DNA of 53,839 nt from Penium margaritaceum (taxonomy: Eukaryota; Streptophyta; Zygnematophyceae; Desmidiales; Peniaceae), in contig SZWC01002422.1 in assembly GCA_023375785.1 (NCBI GenBank), forward strand, positions 83,522 through 137,360, written 5' to 3'. Shown here piece by piece: positions 24,407 to 36,034 of this stretch. Position 1 is the stretch's first letter. Every line of letters starts with the position of its first letter. Position numbers and translations under genes: made by a program. A model generated the notes under the pieces. The model was not told where the DNA came from. It saw only the letters and a program-made list of their open reading frames with translations, and did no database searches.

Positions 24407-27084
24407 CTCTGATTGTTGCATTTTGGCCTCCATGATCTCAACATCATGACTCCTTACGATGCACTCGGCCAACATTGCTCCTGCCACATCCATCACCTTG
24501 CGACAAGTCCGACAGGACACAGCAGGCGTGTTAGGCCTAGACCTGCCACCCAAGGACATGTTTGGAAACACCCCACTAGTGCAACTGAAGAAGGCAAAAG
24601 TGAAAATTTTGGACAGATTGCAAATGGAGACTCACTACTTTGACAAGAGATTTCATGCACCTTGGTCAAGGACTATTCGTCCAAAAACTTACACCCATGA
24701 GGTAGGCTGTGTATCTAGACTTTTCAACAGGATCAACGGTGATCATTGCTTGAGAAAAAAGAGGACCACGGTGAAGGATATCTTTTACTCTGTTTCATCC
24801 ATCAACCAAGTAAGGCAACAGTCTAGATAAAATCGAGGATAACATGCTCCCCATAGTAAAAAAAGTTACCCAACAATGCATCATGGACGCAGTCTTCTCC
24901 GGTATGGTAAGAAAAATCCCTCAAAACTCTTCAACTAATTTGCTGTTCCGTTTCGAGCAACTTAGACTGTGCATGCTACCTTTCTGTTCTGTTCTTGTCC
25001 CCGCTGCCCATTTGATCATAGCATCAGTTGTCCGAAACATGTTCTGTTATGCCTATTTGGTTGCACTTGTGGGTCATTTCCAGAAATGCCCCAAACCTTG
25101 TGAGTCTTGGCAGACAAAAACACTTGGGCAGCAGAAGGCCAGCTCTGTCATGCCAATCGCATGTGTAGTGAACAATACTGGCCAATCCTGGCCCGATGAA
25201 TAGCGCGGAAAAAGACCAAAGACCAGATATTGTAAAGTGTAGCATAGCATAGTATAGGGCACACAATGTAGTGTTGCGTAGCAGTGCTGTTGCATGTTGC
25301 ATGTTGATGTACCCAAGGGTCTTTCCATTCGTACGTATGTTGGAAACACAATAGCCGGGGACCTCACAACCGAATGGAAAGAAAACACCCCTATTTGGCA
25401 TGGAGCGGGCTATTTGCATTGATTGCTAGAGATTGCCATCATGACCGCCATCTTGAAAACGTTTGTGCATCCCCTTGACTAGATACGGTAGTTGGAGTTT
25501 GGAGATTAGCATGGAAACTTCAAATTGGAAAAAAATACGAACATCAGATTCCTACTCTGTCCCTACCAAAGTTTGCGGAGCATCTTGTAAAAAAGAACAA
25601 AGGAGGTGTTTGTCCATCATGACTGCCAACAACCGTGGTTTAGCCAAATCACAACATGAATCCAGGTGCCGATCCAAACAACGTAAATAGACAGCATATT
25701 CTAATGAATTGTTTTCATGTGGAAAAAACAATGATGTTGTAGGTCCTGACCCTGCTTCAACGTGTTTCACAGTCGTTTATAGTTCAATGTGTCAACCATT
25801 AGCCAAAAGAGCCCCAAAAAAGCTAAACCCAGGCAAAGGTTTGACACATATCCAAACCGACGCCAATATACTAGGACCTGTGATACCCACATCGTGGACA
25901 ATGTTGTGAGATTCGGCCATTTGCAAAACAGATATTTTGTATACTATACCAAACCATCAGCAAACCCTCGGTTGGGGATGAGTATCTCCATAATAGGTCG
26001 GCTTGTCTCAATGTACAAGAAGCAAACACACACTGGTCTCATGACTTCCAACACTCATCCAAATGTATGAACCATACTGGTCTTGTTAGGTATAATTGAA
26101 CAATGTGGGTCCTGTGAATATGAATTTTCGCTACACTGAAACAGAAGCATGACTGATTTGTGAATCAAACCGATAGGATACTTGCTACGATAGTGTTGAA
26201 AGAAATAGACATCAATCAAGGATGGGGATTGGGACTTTGTATGGCCTACTCCACATAATGAAAACCACGACCAGACGTCAAAGAAGATGCCACACGTCAC
26301 ACACACTTCCCAAAAATTCACGAGTAGAAATCTCGTGGGACCTTTCACTACGCATTGCCAACTTTGTAGGACTTGTAAAATTCTTATGGCCCTTGGAGGT
26401 ATCCACCGTATCATTGTGTAACCAACGTTAAGCAAAGAGGATGCCGTAGGACCTGTGGAAGAATCCCTGCACCCACTACAACCACAAAGACATTGTAGGA
26501 CTCTGTCATCTGCATTGTAATACAGGTGTTTATTTTTTCAAACCACATAACAACTATCAGTTCATGATCAGTAATGCCCTCAGACATCGGTGAAGGCTAC
26601 TTCACATTCTAGAAAATGGGCTGAAGTCCTAAGACGTCTGACCCTTAAAAGGCCATAGCAACCAACAACGGTCCCACCCTGTGAAAAGTACCTGCGTGTG
26701 CCCCGTGGGTGTGCACCCTATTTCAACTAATGCATTTTTAGCAATATATGAACACATGACATATCAATGGTTTGCAAAACAAGCTGAGGACATCTCCACC
26801 ACAAACGGTGCTCAAAGAAGAGGTTATTGGTGAGGGATGGTGATGTACAGGTTGCGAGGCCATTATTCCAACTACGTTGCGAAGAGTAAACGAGAAAGGT
26901 CACACACATCCCCTATTTTCCAAGGGATGAGGGCACAGGACTTTGCAATCATTGCCGTCATTGTAGGACATATGCATTTTACTAAGGTCTTCTAACATAC
27001 GTGCATGGTCCCACATAGAAATTGCCAATGTAGATGTAATCACGTGGGACTTACATGACGCATTGCCGACATTTTTGGACCCAA
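24407..27084. other. gene-free stretch with diverged AGGACC-rich repeat DNA
   Basis: No gene recognised; the longest open frames (126-131 codons) lack motifs. From about 25740 onwards words such as GTAGGACCT, GTAGGACTT and a TATCAATGGTTTGCAAAACAA block (26764) recur. The last matches a block of the tandem repeat at 32895-35470, so this is probably the decayed left part of the same array. Confidence 0.5.
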
Positions 27085-27229
27085 GAAATGGTACAAATCC
27101 AATGAATCAAGTGATAGCATTGCAACACTTGTATAAACCGGAGAGGACGTATACATTGACATTGATGCACCACCACAGATGCCGTCGTAGTGCATGCACG
27201 CTAATGGCGATGGACCCATAAACCGCCAA
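27085..27229 (+). repeat. left flank of the ~465-bp tandem repeat, cut by a retrotransposon
   Basis: Reads ..GTGATAGCATTGCAACACTTGTATAAACCGGAGAGGACG-like repeat sequence (shown shortened) and ends GATGGACCCATAAACCGCCAA. The same block at 33806-33825 continues into AGGTCCTATGAAAA; here it is cut after GCCAA by the copia LTR and resumes at 32890. It shows what the site looked like before insertion. Confidence 0.8.
27225..27229. other. target-site duplication GCCAA (left)
   Basis: GCCAA immediately before the LTR edge, repeated at 32890-32894 after the right LTR. In an uninterrupted repeat unit at 33821-33825 it occurs once. Five bases is the normal copia duplication size. Confidence 0.88.
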
Positions 27230-27670
27230 TGTTAACCTCTCTCCATACATATTCTTTATGTGATCTGGTCGTGAGTGGGTATGCTGGAGCACGGAGTCGA
27301 GGTGACGCACCATGGCAGCACGCAATCCCCAAGCTCCGCACAAGTGATCACCTCTAACGTGATTACATGACCCATTACCTTCACGCAAGAGCTCAACAAA
27401 GTCCTCTCCATACCAAATATGCTTGGTGCTCTTGGCTGAAAGTGACACAGTTTAGGTATTCTATTACCAAACCTACTTGGAACATGGAACCTGGAATGTG
27501 GGTAGGCAAAGAATGGGTCACCTGGAATGTGACATGGGTCAACTGGGTATGGGCAAGATGAGCCTTCACTCGCATTTTTTTTGGGTTCCGAGGGCATTTT
27601 TCCTAGCTTGAGAGCCTTGCCAGCGAGCCTCGCTTGCTAGCAGACGGGTGGAGTCCGACTAGCGAGCCTC
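27230..27670 (+). repeat. 5' LTR of the plus-strand copia element (right end unclear)
   Basis: Aligns with 32284-32730 of the right LTR over its first ~440 bases (shared blocks TACATATTCT.TATGTGAT, CCCCAAGCTCC, AAGAGCTCAAC, ATACCAAATATGCT, TGGAATGTGGGTAGGCAA). After about 27670 the left sequence no longer matches the last ~150 bases of the right LTR, and no TGGTATCAGAGC primer site is seen before gag. The LTR end and PBS have been replaced or deleted. Confidence 0.82.
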
Positions 27671-27849
27671 CAAAACCAGGAGAGGCGTCCCTTCTTGAGC
27701 TTCGTGCTTGTGGAAGAAAATTGGGCCCAAAGTGGGCCCGGCAAATTGCTGCCAAAATTTTCTTTGGCAGCAAAACAAGGACAGCAGAGTCTACAGTACC
27801 TCCCTAGCTCCCTCCCCATCCAAATAGAGCTACGAGCTTACTGGGTTTT

Positions 27850-28640
27850 GTGCTGGGAGGGACCAGTGCTACTGCCCGAGCCGGCGCCGGTGCCGGCACC
27901 ATCACCGCCTCCATTGGAATGACGTGCAAAGACCTCAGCAAGGTCCTGTCCCACAAGGATCTGACGCCGTCGCCGCTTGGCGCGTGTGAATTCCTGTCAT
28001 GGAAGGACGTCTTTCTCTACTGGGTGGCAGAGCATGGGCTTGAGGATTTTTACCTAGCCCCACCGCCTGATGTCACTGACGCGCGGGTGCTCCTATGAGA
28101 ATGTAATGCCTTAGTTTGAATGCTTCCAGAGGATCAGAAGTATTTGATCAGTCACTTCCATTTAGGAGGGAAAGGGGAGGATCCGAATATCCTACGTAGG
28201 GGAGAACCCCGATCCCACGATGTGTGGCAGCACCTGATCATGCAAAAGAAAGAGAAGGCGATGGCCCCAGTTATTGCCTTGTGTCAGAAGCTACACAACC
28301 TTTGCTCTAAGCCAGGTGCATTGGTTACCGAGTATTGGGATGCGGCCNGTACGTGCATCCTTGGTCTTTGTGCTTCCCAAACCATCTTCAAATGGTTGGA
28401 GCCTGTCCTTATACATCTTGGAGAATAACACAAGGATTTTCAACCCTCCAGAAGTTGAAAGTTGTCGACATCAAAAGCACTGACTTAACTGAGGTGTTCG
28501 AGGAACTGCTGAACTGGAAAGACATCTTCAAAGCTGAGGCACATGAAGATGGGGGTGTAGCAACGAGTGCATTTGTGCATGAGGGAGGAGGTACCCCCCT
28601 CCATCGCACCATCACTTTGGTGGAGGAGGCCGGGAGGTCT
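27850..28640 (+). pseudogene. copia gag (UBN2-like) remnant
   Basis: The first piece reads MTCKDLSKVLSHKDL at 27919, followed by GACEFLSWKDVFLYWVAEHG, then stops at 28096. The next piece (28120-28428) continues in the same style: LPEDQKYLISHFHLGG, DVWQHLIMQKKEKAM, ALCQKLHNLCSKPGALVTEY, resembling the helical Gag core of plant copia elements. An N at 28348 and a frame change before 28490 break it again; ELLNWKDIFKAEAH follows. The Ala/Gly/Thr-rich leader before MTCK may not be translated. Gag would form the virus-like particle; here it is disrupted. Confidence 0.78.
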
Positions 28641-28713
28641 TAGGGGCAAAGGAAGCCAAGGCGGACAAGGAGGGGGAGGGCAAGGACACGGTCAAGGAGC
28701 AGGAAACTGGACC

Positions 28714-28755
28714 TGCAACTAGTGTGGATAGACAGGCCACTACTGGTGTGCCTGC
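28714..28755 (+). pseudogene. gag CCHC zinc knuckle with two stops
   Basis: Reads C-N-stop-C-G-stop-T-G-H-Y-W-C-A-C. The spacing C-x2-C-x4-H-x4-C is intact with all four ligands at 28714, 28723, 28738 and 28753, but the second and fifth variable positions are TAG codons (28720 and 28729). The knuckle is recognisable only across these stops. Confidence 0.85.
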
Positions 28756-29169
28756 CCGTCTCTTCAGCGATCAAGAAACCCACCATATAGTGGACATGCG
28801 CAGCAGTGGGCCAGCCACAGGCACCCTTCTCTCATCCCTGCCAACATCTGCACCGTCGTGGGCGGGCACCCTTTGGGGCTGCAACTTTTGGTCCGCCACA
28901 GCTACACTGACCCATGTACCCATCTGTGCCAGCTCCACCTCCACCCGTGTACCAGGGGCCCGTCTTCATGCCCCAATACGTCAGCGCACCCGCTCCTGTT
29001 CTAGCATGGGCACAAAGAGTACGGGTTGAGACGAACGAGCCATAGCAGCCATTAGCACTCCCACCAGGACCAGGGTAGAGTGCGTCCATGGAGGTGCACC
29101 CACCTGAACCAACTGCCACTACACTATCGCCAGGTCACAAGTTGGGGCACACACATATCACCACATTGC

Positions 29170-29415
29170 ACACATTGCCCATGCATGAATGGCTGTTTGA
29201 CACTGCTGCATTGCATCACATTTTGCTGCATCGCTAGCTGTTTGTCACATAACATGCCTCGTCGGATGTTGAGGGCATCAAGACTGGGTCTGGGGAACTC
29301 CTGTCGGTTGAAGGTGTGGGAATCATAGCTCTGCAGGCACCGGTTGGGGTGTTGTGGCTATCTGGTGTTTTGTATGTGCCGCTGCTGAAAGTCAACCTGC
29401 TGTCCAGGGGGCAAT
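29170..29415 (+). pseudogene. copia protease remnant
   Basis: HEWLFDTAALHHI at 29183-29221 corresponds to the copia protease active site (W-x-x-D-T/S-G-A-x-x-H-I), with the Gly replaced by Ala. After a gap the block GVLYVPLLKVNLLSRGQ (29367-29417) is the conserved protease tail. A stop follows directly. The Asp is kept but the D-T-G triad is not, so activity is unlikely. Confidence 0.82.
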
Positions 29416-29417
29416 GA

Positions 29418-30150
29418 GACCAATAGGCTAATGTCTCCGCACTGACACAAAAGCAGTGTTGCATGCTCTTTGATGCGGCTTGTGCTTTGCTGGCTGATGG
29501 TCCATTGCAAACAGACATGCCATACAAACGGACTTTGTTCCCCTTTGTCCACTCACAAAAAAACCGACCTCAATTCCACATCGTCACAGGTGCTGACACA
29601 ATAGGCAGAGACAGACTTTTTCTTGATCCGATAGTGTTACCACAAGGCCCCTCGCACTGGTACATGCAGATCTGACAGGACAGAAGCCAGTGCCATCAGT
29701 CCAGTATGCGTCCCTCTACATCTTGACTCTCATAGATGACTAGAGCCACTTTTGATGGGCCTTTCTACTGTAAACCAAGGCGGATGCCCAGCATGTAATT
29801 CTTGAATGGATTTATTTGGCCAAGACACAGACAGGCTGTACACTGTTGAAGCTACAAACTGACAGAGGAGAAGAGTTCCTTGGTACAGTGACAACAGAAC
29901 TGAAAATGAGAGGAGTTAAACACCATTCCATAGCACCCTACACTCTCCAACAAAATGGAGAGGTGGCACGGTGGCACAGGTCTCTTGGTGATGCACTACA
30001 CACATTGCTGACTGAATCTAGTCTTTCCTTAGTTTTTGGAAGAGGCGGTGATTTATGTCACCTGGGTATGGAATCGCGTTCCACAAGGTCTGCTACCAAA
30101 GTCCGTCACACCTTAGGAGCTATAGTTCAAGGAGAAAAATGACTTGATGC
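29418..30150 (+). pseudogene. copia integrase remnant
   Basis: The open piece 29816-30142 reads LLKLQTDRGEEFLG, then RGVKHHSIAPYTLQQNGEVA and RWHRSLGDALHTLLTES. These are the copia integrase core blocks LxxDxGxEF, RGIxHxxxxPYTPQQNGVAE and RxxRxxxxxxRxLLxE, with the second Asp and the Glu positions recognisable though Ala-Glu is inverted to Glu-Val-Ala. The preceding part (29700-29815) holds the first catalytic region in another frame. The tail after LVF runs out of frame into material resembling the copia VIYVTWVWNRVP segment. Confidence 0.85.
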
Positions 30151-30328
30151 CTGCAAGGGTGTGGGGAACAATGGCGCGTGTCTGGTTTGCATCACCACAA
30201 CGAGAGCACAAACTGAGTCCACGCGGTCATTGGTGTGTATTTTGTCTGGGTCTCTCATGCCTCGAAGGCATGGCGGTTTGGGGACCCCACTAACAACTGT
30301 TGTTTTTTTCAGTTGAGATGCATTATTC

Positions 30329-31400
30329 TTGGAACATATGCCATATGTGTTCCTTACACTGCGTCATGCTCCCTCATTGTCCCTGCGAGAGCATTGCCCA
30401 GAGTATGTGAGTGCACCAATTTTCATGTACCCTCCAGCACAGAAAGCGGGTCTGGTGGCTCAATCAATGCCCGGCAATGAGATGATCACCTCAGTGCCAA
30501 AAGATCTGCTTTCATCCAAAGACTTGGCCAGCACAGAGTCTAGTGACACCAAGGTACCTCTAGGCCTGAGGCCTCTGACCCCTCCTGCTGAGACAGAAAG
30601 CGCAAACACGCCATCGCCCGAACCAGTGCGACGATCCCTGAGCACTCTACCAAGAGTTGATTACAAACAACTATACAACAATGTCAGCACAGCAACCACA
30701 GATCACAGTACAACTGAACCACTAACTCTCACTGAGGCAAGGGGGCGCCCAGACGCCGCTGAATGGGAAAAGGCGATGGCACCTGAATTGAATGCACTGT
30801 TGGAACATGGGCTGTACGAGCTGGTGCCCTTACCACCTGGTCGCAAGGCCATTAATGTCAAATGGCTGTTCAAAATCAAAAGGAATATTAAAGGCCTGAT
30901 TGAGAAGTAAAAAGCACTTCTTGTGGCCAAAGAAATTCAGAAAGTCCCAGGTCAGGACTTCTTAGACATGTATGCACCTGTGGGAAAGCATGGAACCGGC
31001 TGTACCTTACTGGCAGTGGCTGCACGCAAGGATTGGGACATCCATCAAATGGACGTAAAAAATGCTTTCTTGAATGGGCCACTGGAGGAATAAATGTATG
31101 TAAAACAGCCAGAGGGATATGAGGACAGCACAAACTGAGTGTGGCTTCTGTTGAAGGCCCTGTATGGCTTAAAGCAAGCGCCTTGATGCTGGAACAAAGA
31201 GATCCGGCGCACACTGGAGAGCGGTAACTTTTCACAGAGTCTCTGCAACCAGTGCATGCTTCTTCTCTGGGACAATGGCCTACCTGTTGTGTTGCTTGTT
31301 TATGTGGACGATTCGCCGATCTTGTCTTCCTCACTTACACTCATTGAACAAGCCACTGCTCACAGGACACTACAAGATGACGGACCTAGGTGAGGTACAA
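30329..31400 (+). pseudogene. copia reverse transcriptase, broken
   Basis: From 30703 the frame reads the RT N-terminus: PDAAEWEKAMAPELNALLEH, then GRKAINVKWLFKIKRN, a stop at 30907, LLVAKEIQKVPGQDFLDMYA, WDIHQMDVKNAFLNG (the DVxxAFL block with its Asp), a stop at 31090, VKQPEGYED, LKALYGLKQAP, another stop, and finally the catalytic box VYVDD at 31297-31311. Soon after YVDD the frame is lost, and KMTDLGEVQNFLGMTITRD continues in another frame from 31375. The leading 30329-30702 is the spacer between integrase and RT. RT motifs are better kept here than in the element at 5-10 kb, but at least three stops and one frameshift remain. Confidence 0.92.
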
Positions 31401-32217
31401 AACTTCCTAGGCATGACCATCACACGTGACCGCACAGCACACACCTTAACTCTTCATCAAGGCCGATTCCTTACTCATCTTACTGGCCGCTTCCAACACT
31501 TGATACAGTATCTCCCACCACAACACACGCCCATGAAACCTGATGTCTACATGCACCTGTTGGATGCACGCACCACGGACTTTGGACCTGACACAGACCC
31601 CATGCTTTACAGAGAGATCACAGGCAATATCTAATGTCTTGCCTCCAAAACACGTCTTGACATTGCGTGCGCAATCAATTTCCATGCCCAGTTCATCCAG
31701 CAACCATGAAAAACACACCAGAAAGCCCTGTTGAAGTTGTTGCGATACGTGCTGGACACAACTACACTTGGTTTGGTGTTTGCCCCCGGCTCAGGTCCAG
31801 TCCTTTAGGGTACTGTGATAGTGACTTTGCGCGTGACTGTGCAGCTCACCGTCAAGGTGGATATGTGCTTTGTGGGTGGGGGACTGCTATGTCTTGGCGC
31901 AGTGCCGAATACTTGTGTGTGGTGTGTAGCGTGGCTGAAGCAGAGTACATGGCGCTGAGTGAGGTACCATGCGAGGGAATTTGGCTTGCACGCTTTTTCC
32001 TTGAAGAACTGGATGTGCACATTTCTGTTGTACCCGTACATAGAGACAGCTCAGCCGCATGCTGGTTTGCCACAAATGATGGTGTATTGCATCCATGCAC
32101 CAAGCACATTAGTGTCAACCATCACTTTGTTTGAGAGGCAGTGGAAGCTGGGATATTGGAAGTGCGTGCCATCAGTGGACAGGCACAGTTGGCAGATTTT
32201 CTCACCAAAGCTCTCTA
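31401..32217 (+). pseudogene. copia RNase H remnant
   Basis: LGYCDSDFARDCAAHRQGGY at 31807-31866 is the first catalytic block (GYxDADxA), SVAEAEYMALSEVPCEGIWL (31929-31988) the second, and HPCTKHISVNHHFV (32092-32133) the third. A TGA replaces an expected Arg codon directly after HHFV; the frame then continues EAVEAGILEV to ADFLTKAL, the standard copia end, before TAA at 32216. The join to RT (31401-31800) is interrupted by a stop near 31632. Confidence 0.9.
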
Positions 32218-32283
32218 ACCCTCCTCCCTTCTCCTTCAACTACAACATCTCAGCTGCATGCCCACCATTCTCTCATCCAAGCG

Positions 32284-32889
32284 TGTTAATCTCTCATTGT
32301 ACATATTCTCTATGTGATTTGGTCCTGAGTGCGCAGGGCATGCTGGAGCAGGGAGTAGATGCAACGCACCGTGATGGCACGCGATCCCCAAGCTCCACAC
32401 GAGTGGTCACCTCCAACCTGCTCGCATCGCTCATTACCTTCCTGCAAGAGCTCAACGGATTTCTCTCATGTTTAGTTCCCCATACCAAATATGCTCGGTG
32501 CTCTCGGCTGAATGTAACATAGTTTTGGTATTCTGTTACCATGTCTACTTGGGACATGGAACCTGGAATGTGGGTAGGCAAGGAATGGGTCACATGGGAT
32601 GTGACATAGGTCAAGTGGGTGTGGACAGGACAAGCCTTCGCTCGCGTTTTTCTTCATGGGTTCCAAGGGAGTTTTTCCTGGTTCAAGTGCCTTGCCGGCG
32701 ATCCTCGCTCGCTGACAGTCGGATGGAGCTTGACAAGCAAGCCTCTACCCGTAACATCTCTATGAGCTGTTACTAGCGAGCTTAGCCTAGAGTAACCACC
32801 ATGGCTGAGCACAAACCCGAGCCTAGCTTACTGTACACTTAACCATTTTCTGCAGAGTAAGTTGCATTGGAATCGCAGGAGCCTTCTCA
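32284..32889 (+). repeat. 3' LTR of the plus-strand copia element (606 bp)
   Basis: TGTTAAT...CCTTCTCA, followed by the GCCAA duplication. The left edge is fixed by alignment with the left LTR. No clear polypurine tract precedes it; the bases before 32284 (CCAAGCG) are not purine-only. The last ~150 bases have no counterpart in the left LTR. Confidence 0.88.
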
Positions 32890-32894
32890 GCCAA

Positions 32895-35470
32895 TGGACC
32901 TATGAAAACGAGGTCGCGTCAGGATACAAGTCTGACATCAGGCAGAGGGAGCTTTTTTGAGACGTTACAAGACATGCAGATGTTGCAGGACCTTTGTCAA
33001 AGCCATACGATCTGTTGCCATGCTCAAGGTCCTATAATGTCAACGCTGCATCATGAGGGCATATGGTCGTCGAATGCGGGTGAAAGCATGGTCGGACAGC
33101 ATACGTCCTGTTCCGGCCGATTGGATTTTTACCAAAATGAGAAACGCTACATGTCAATGGTTTGCAAGACAAAACGAAATGAGATTTGTTGCAAACGGTG
33201 TTCAAAATAAAGGTCATGGTTGAAGGATACCTATAATCAGGTCGCAGGACCTGCACAGACCGGACAGGTCCAATGAAGTTGACGCACCGCCATGTCAGAC
33301 GGCAGTCATCGCACAAGTTTTAGGGTGTCAGACGCCGCCGTAGGTGCCTGAACGCTAACAGCGTGTGACCAATACACCAAGAGGGGTCGTATGAGGACAA
33401 ATTTGTGGCAAGATGCCCGCCCAACATTGGGCAAGCTTTGAAACGTCACAGGACATGCAGACATTGGAAAACGTTTGACGACGCCATAAGACCTCTTTCA
33501 ATTCTGCAGGTCCTATAACGTCAACGCTGTGTCATGAGGACATGTGGTCTTTGCACAATGTTTAAGTATGTTTGGATTGCATGTGACCTGTTCTGGCTGA
33601 TTACATTTTGAGAGGAATGAGAAACTGTTAAATTCAAATGGTTTGCAAAACGGACCAAAATGAGTTTTCCTAAAAACAGTGTTAAAAGGAGAGGTTTGTC
33701 GAAGAATGGCGATGACAACGTTGCATGACCTGCACAAGCCAGAGAGGACATATAATGTTGAAACACCGCCACAGACATTGCCGTCGTGCATGCACGCTTA
33801 CGAAGATGGACCCATACACCGCCAAAGGTCCTATGAAAAGCAGGTCGCGTCAGGATGCCCGTCCGACATTGGGCAGGTCTTGAGAGGTTGCAGGACATGC
33901 AGATGTTGCAGGACCTTTTCTGACGCCGTAGGACCTGTTGCCATGCAGCAGGTCTTCTAACGTCAATGCCACATCATGAGAGCATGTGGTCGTCGCGTAA
34001 GGTTGAAAGTATGGTCGGACGGCATATGTCCTCTTCCGGCCAATTGCATTAAAAAAAAAACAAAGAGAAATACTGCATGTCGATGGTTTACAACACAAAC
34101 CAGACTGCGATTCGCTGCAAACCGTGTTCAAAGTAAAGGTCATGGTTGAAGGATATGGAGAATGACATTGTAGGACCTCCACAGATCGGACAGGTCCAAT
34201 GACGGTGACGCACCGCCATGACAGACGGCAGTCACCGCACAAGTTTTTGGGTGTCAGACGCCGCAGTAGGTACCTGGACGCTAACTGCGTGGGACCAATA
34301 CACCGCTAGGGGTCCTATGAGGACCAAGTTGTGGCAGGATGCCCGCCCAACAGTGGACAGGTTTCAAAACGTCGCAGGACATGGAGACGTCGGAAAACCT
34401 TTGATGACGCCGTAAGACCTGTTTCAAGCTTGCTGGTCCTAGAATGTCAACGCCGTGTCATTAGGACATGTGGTCATCGCACAAGGTTTGTAAGTATGTT
34501 CAGACGGCATGTGACCTATTCCGGCTGATTACATTTAGAACAAAATGAGAAACTGTTAAGTTTTGGTGGTTTGCAAAATAGACCAAAATGAAACTTTCTA
34601 CAAATGATGTTCAACAAAGAGGTTGGTGAAGAATGGCGACGATAATGTTGCACAACATGCACAAGCCAGAAATCTTTGTTTGACCTTGACGCACCGCCAC
34701 AGACATTGCCGTAGTGCATGCATGCTCATGGTGAAGGACCCATACACCACCAAAGGTCCTATGAAAACCATTTTGTGTCAGGATGTCCGCCCGACATCGG
34801 GAAGGTCTTGAGACATCGCAGGACATGCAGACATCGCAGGACCTTTGCCGACGTCATAGAAAATTTTGCCAATTTGCAGGTTCTCTCACATCAATGCTGC
34901 ATCATGAGGGCATTTGGTCATCGCACAAGGTTGAAAGTATGGTCGTACGGAATGCGTCCTGGGTTGGCCAATTGCATTTCAAACTAAGTGAGGAAACATG
35001 TCATGTCAATAGTTTACGTCTCAAGCCAAAATGAAATTTGCAGTAAACGGTATTGAAAAAAGAGGTTATCAGAGAACAATGGTAATAGTGATGGTTCAGG
35101 AACTCTACATACCGGACAGGTCTGATGACGTTGATGCACCACCATGACAGTCGGCAGTCAGTGCACAAGTTTTTGGGTGACAGAGACAGCTGTAGTGCAT
35201 GCATGCGAACGGCGTGGGATCTGCAGACCGCCAGATTTCCTATGATGATTGCGTCGTGTCAGGACACCCACCCAACATCGGGCAAGTTTCAAGATGTTGC
35301 AGGACATGCAGACATCACAGGACCTGTGCTGCATATGCGATGCAGATGCAGTAGGACCTTGTGCAATACTACAGGTCCCCTATCATCTGAACCGCATCAA
35401 GAGGCCTTATGGACGTCGCACAACGTTATGGATTGACAACATTGTAGGACCGATGTCGCATACAAATCAC
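32895..35470 (+). repeat. tandem repeat, alternating ~480/446-bp monomers (dimer ~930 bp)
   Basis: The block GGTCCTATGA-(AAA/GGA)..GTC(A)GGATGCCCG recurs at about 32894, 33385, 33830, 34311, 34757 and 35235, spacings 491, 445, 481, 446 and 478. Odd and even units are two types: one has ATGAAAACCAGGTCGCGTC, the other ATGAGGACCAAGTTGTGGC. The unit also contains GCAGGACATGCAGA, GCGTCATGAGG(A/G)CAT-like, TCAATGGTTTGCAAAACA and GCACCGCCA blocks and many AGGACCT words. About 5.5 monomers remain to the right of the copia element; the unit cut at 27229 is the same repeat. Open frames up to 130 codons are unstable between units. Confidence 0.88.
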
Positions 35471-36034
35471 CAACCAATTGGGTCCCGTTGCAATTCATGG
35501 GTCCCATATCGTTTGCGTCGTGTCAGGGTAGAGCAAACTCAGTACTTGATGCTGTGTGTTTACTTTTTCGTTCGTCACTGTTCACTCGGTTTCCATACTT
35601 TGAAGACTTCTTGGTCCCCTTGGACCAATGAACGTTGCACTGTGAGCACAATGACCAACAATAGCGGCGTCCGTGTAGTGGAGGGGTCGTCTCTTCCTCC
35701 TATGGTGACCCCATTTCTGTCAAACTTCTCCTGCATCTTGCTGGAAGAAATCTGGAGCCGAGTGAATCGTTGGATGATTTGCCTGATGACCCAAAGTACT
35801 CTCTAGTAGAATCCATGAATTGAGGCAGTAGCCGCTTGCCCAAAACTCATGGCAGAGGGTCCGATGTTCTGCGGCGGCACCGTAACCCTGAGATTGGTTA
35901 AGAGAAGAGCTAGCACCCTTCTTTGACACGCAAACTGGTAAGTGAACCTGTGGATGACTGTGTTGCGTAAAATGAAGGGAATGGGTGAAGTTTACCTGGA
36001 AAAAACTATCTTCTTGTTGCTTTTCATACTTGCT
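35471..36034 (+). other. region upstream of the plus-strand gene; possible first exons
   Basis: No repeat match. From ATG at 35651 an open frame begins MTNNSGVRVVEGSSLPPMVT and a neighbouring frame reads ESLDDLPDDPKYSLVESMN near 35765-35820, an acidic, exon-like stretch; a one-base frame change between the two would join them. This may be the start of the gene at 36035, but no splice sites were confirmed. Confidence 0.35.

Larger units (their letters stand above)
27230..32889 (+). mobile_element. Ty1/copia retrotransposon, full-length but non-functional
   Basis: About 5.7 kb between two copies of GCCAA (27225-27229 and 32890-32894). The LTRs begin TGTTAAC at 27230 and TGTTAAT at 32284; the right one ends CCTTCTCA at 32889. 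Gag, zinc knuckle, protease, integrase, RT and RNase H follow in copia order on the plus strand. Several stops and frameshifts are present in gag, the knuckle, RT and RNase H. The two LTRs have clearly diverged, so the insertion is not recent. It sits inside a tandem-repeat array, and a repeat unit at 33821 shows the empty site. Confidence 0.92.

Noticed and set aside
33032..34826. Recurring Cys/His-containing frames on the minus strand of the 465-bp repeat
   Set aside because: The similarity between them follows from the DNA repeat; stops and frame changes differ in each unit, so there is no sign of selection on a protein.
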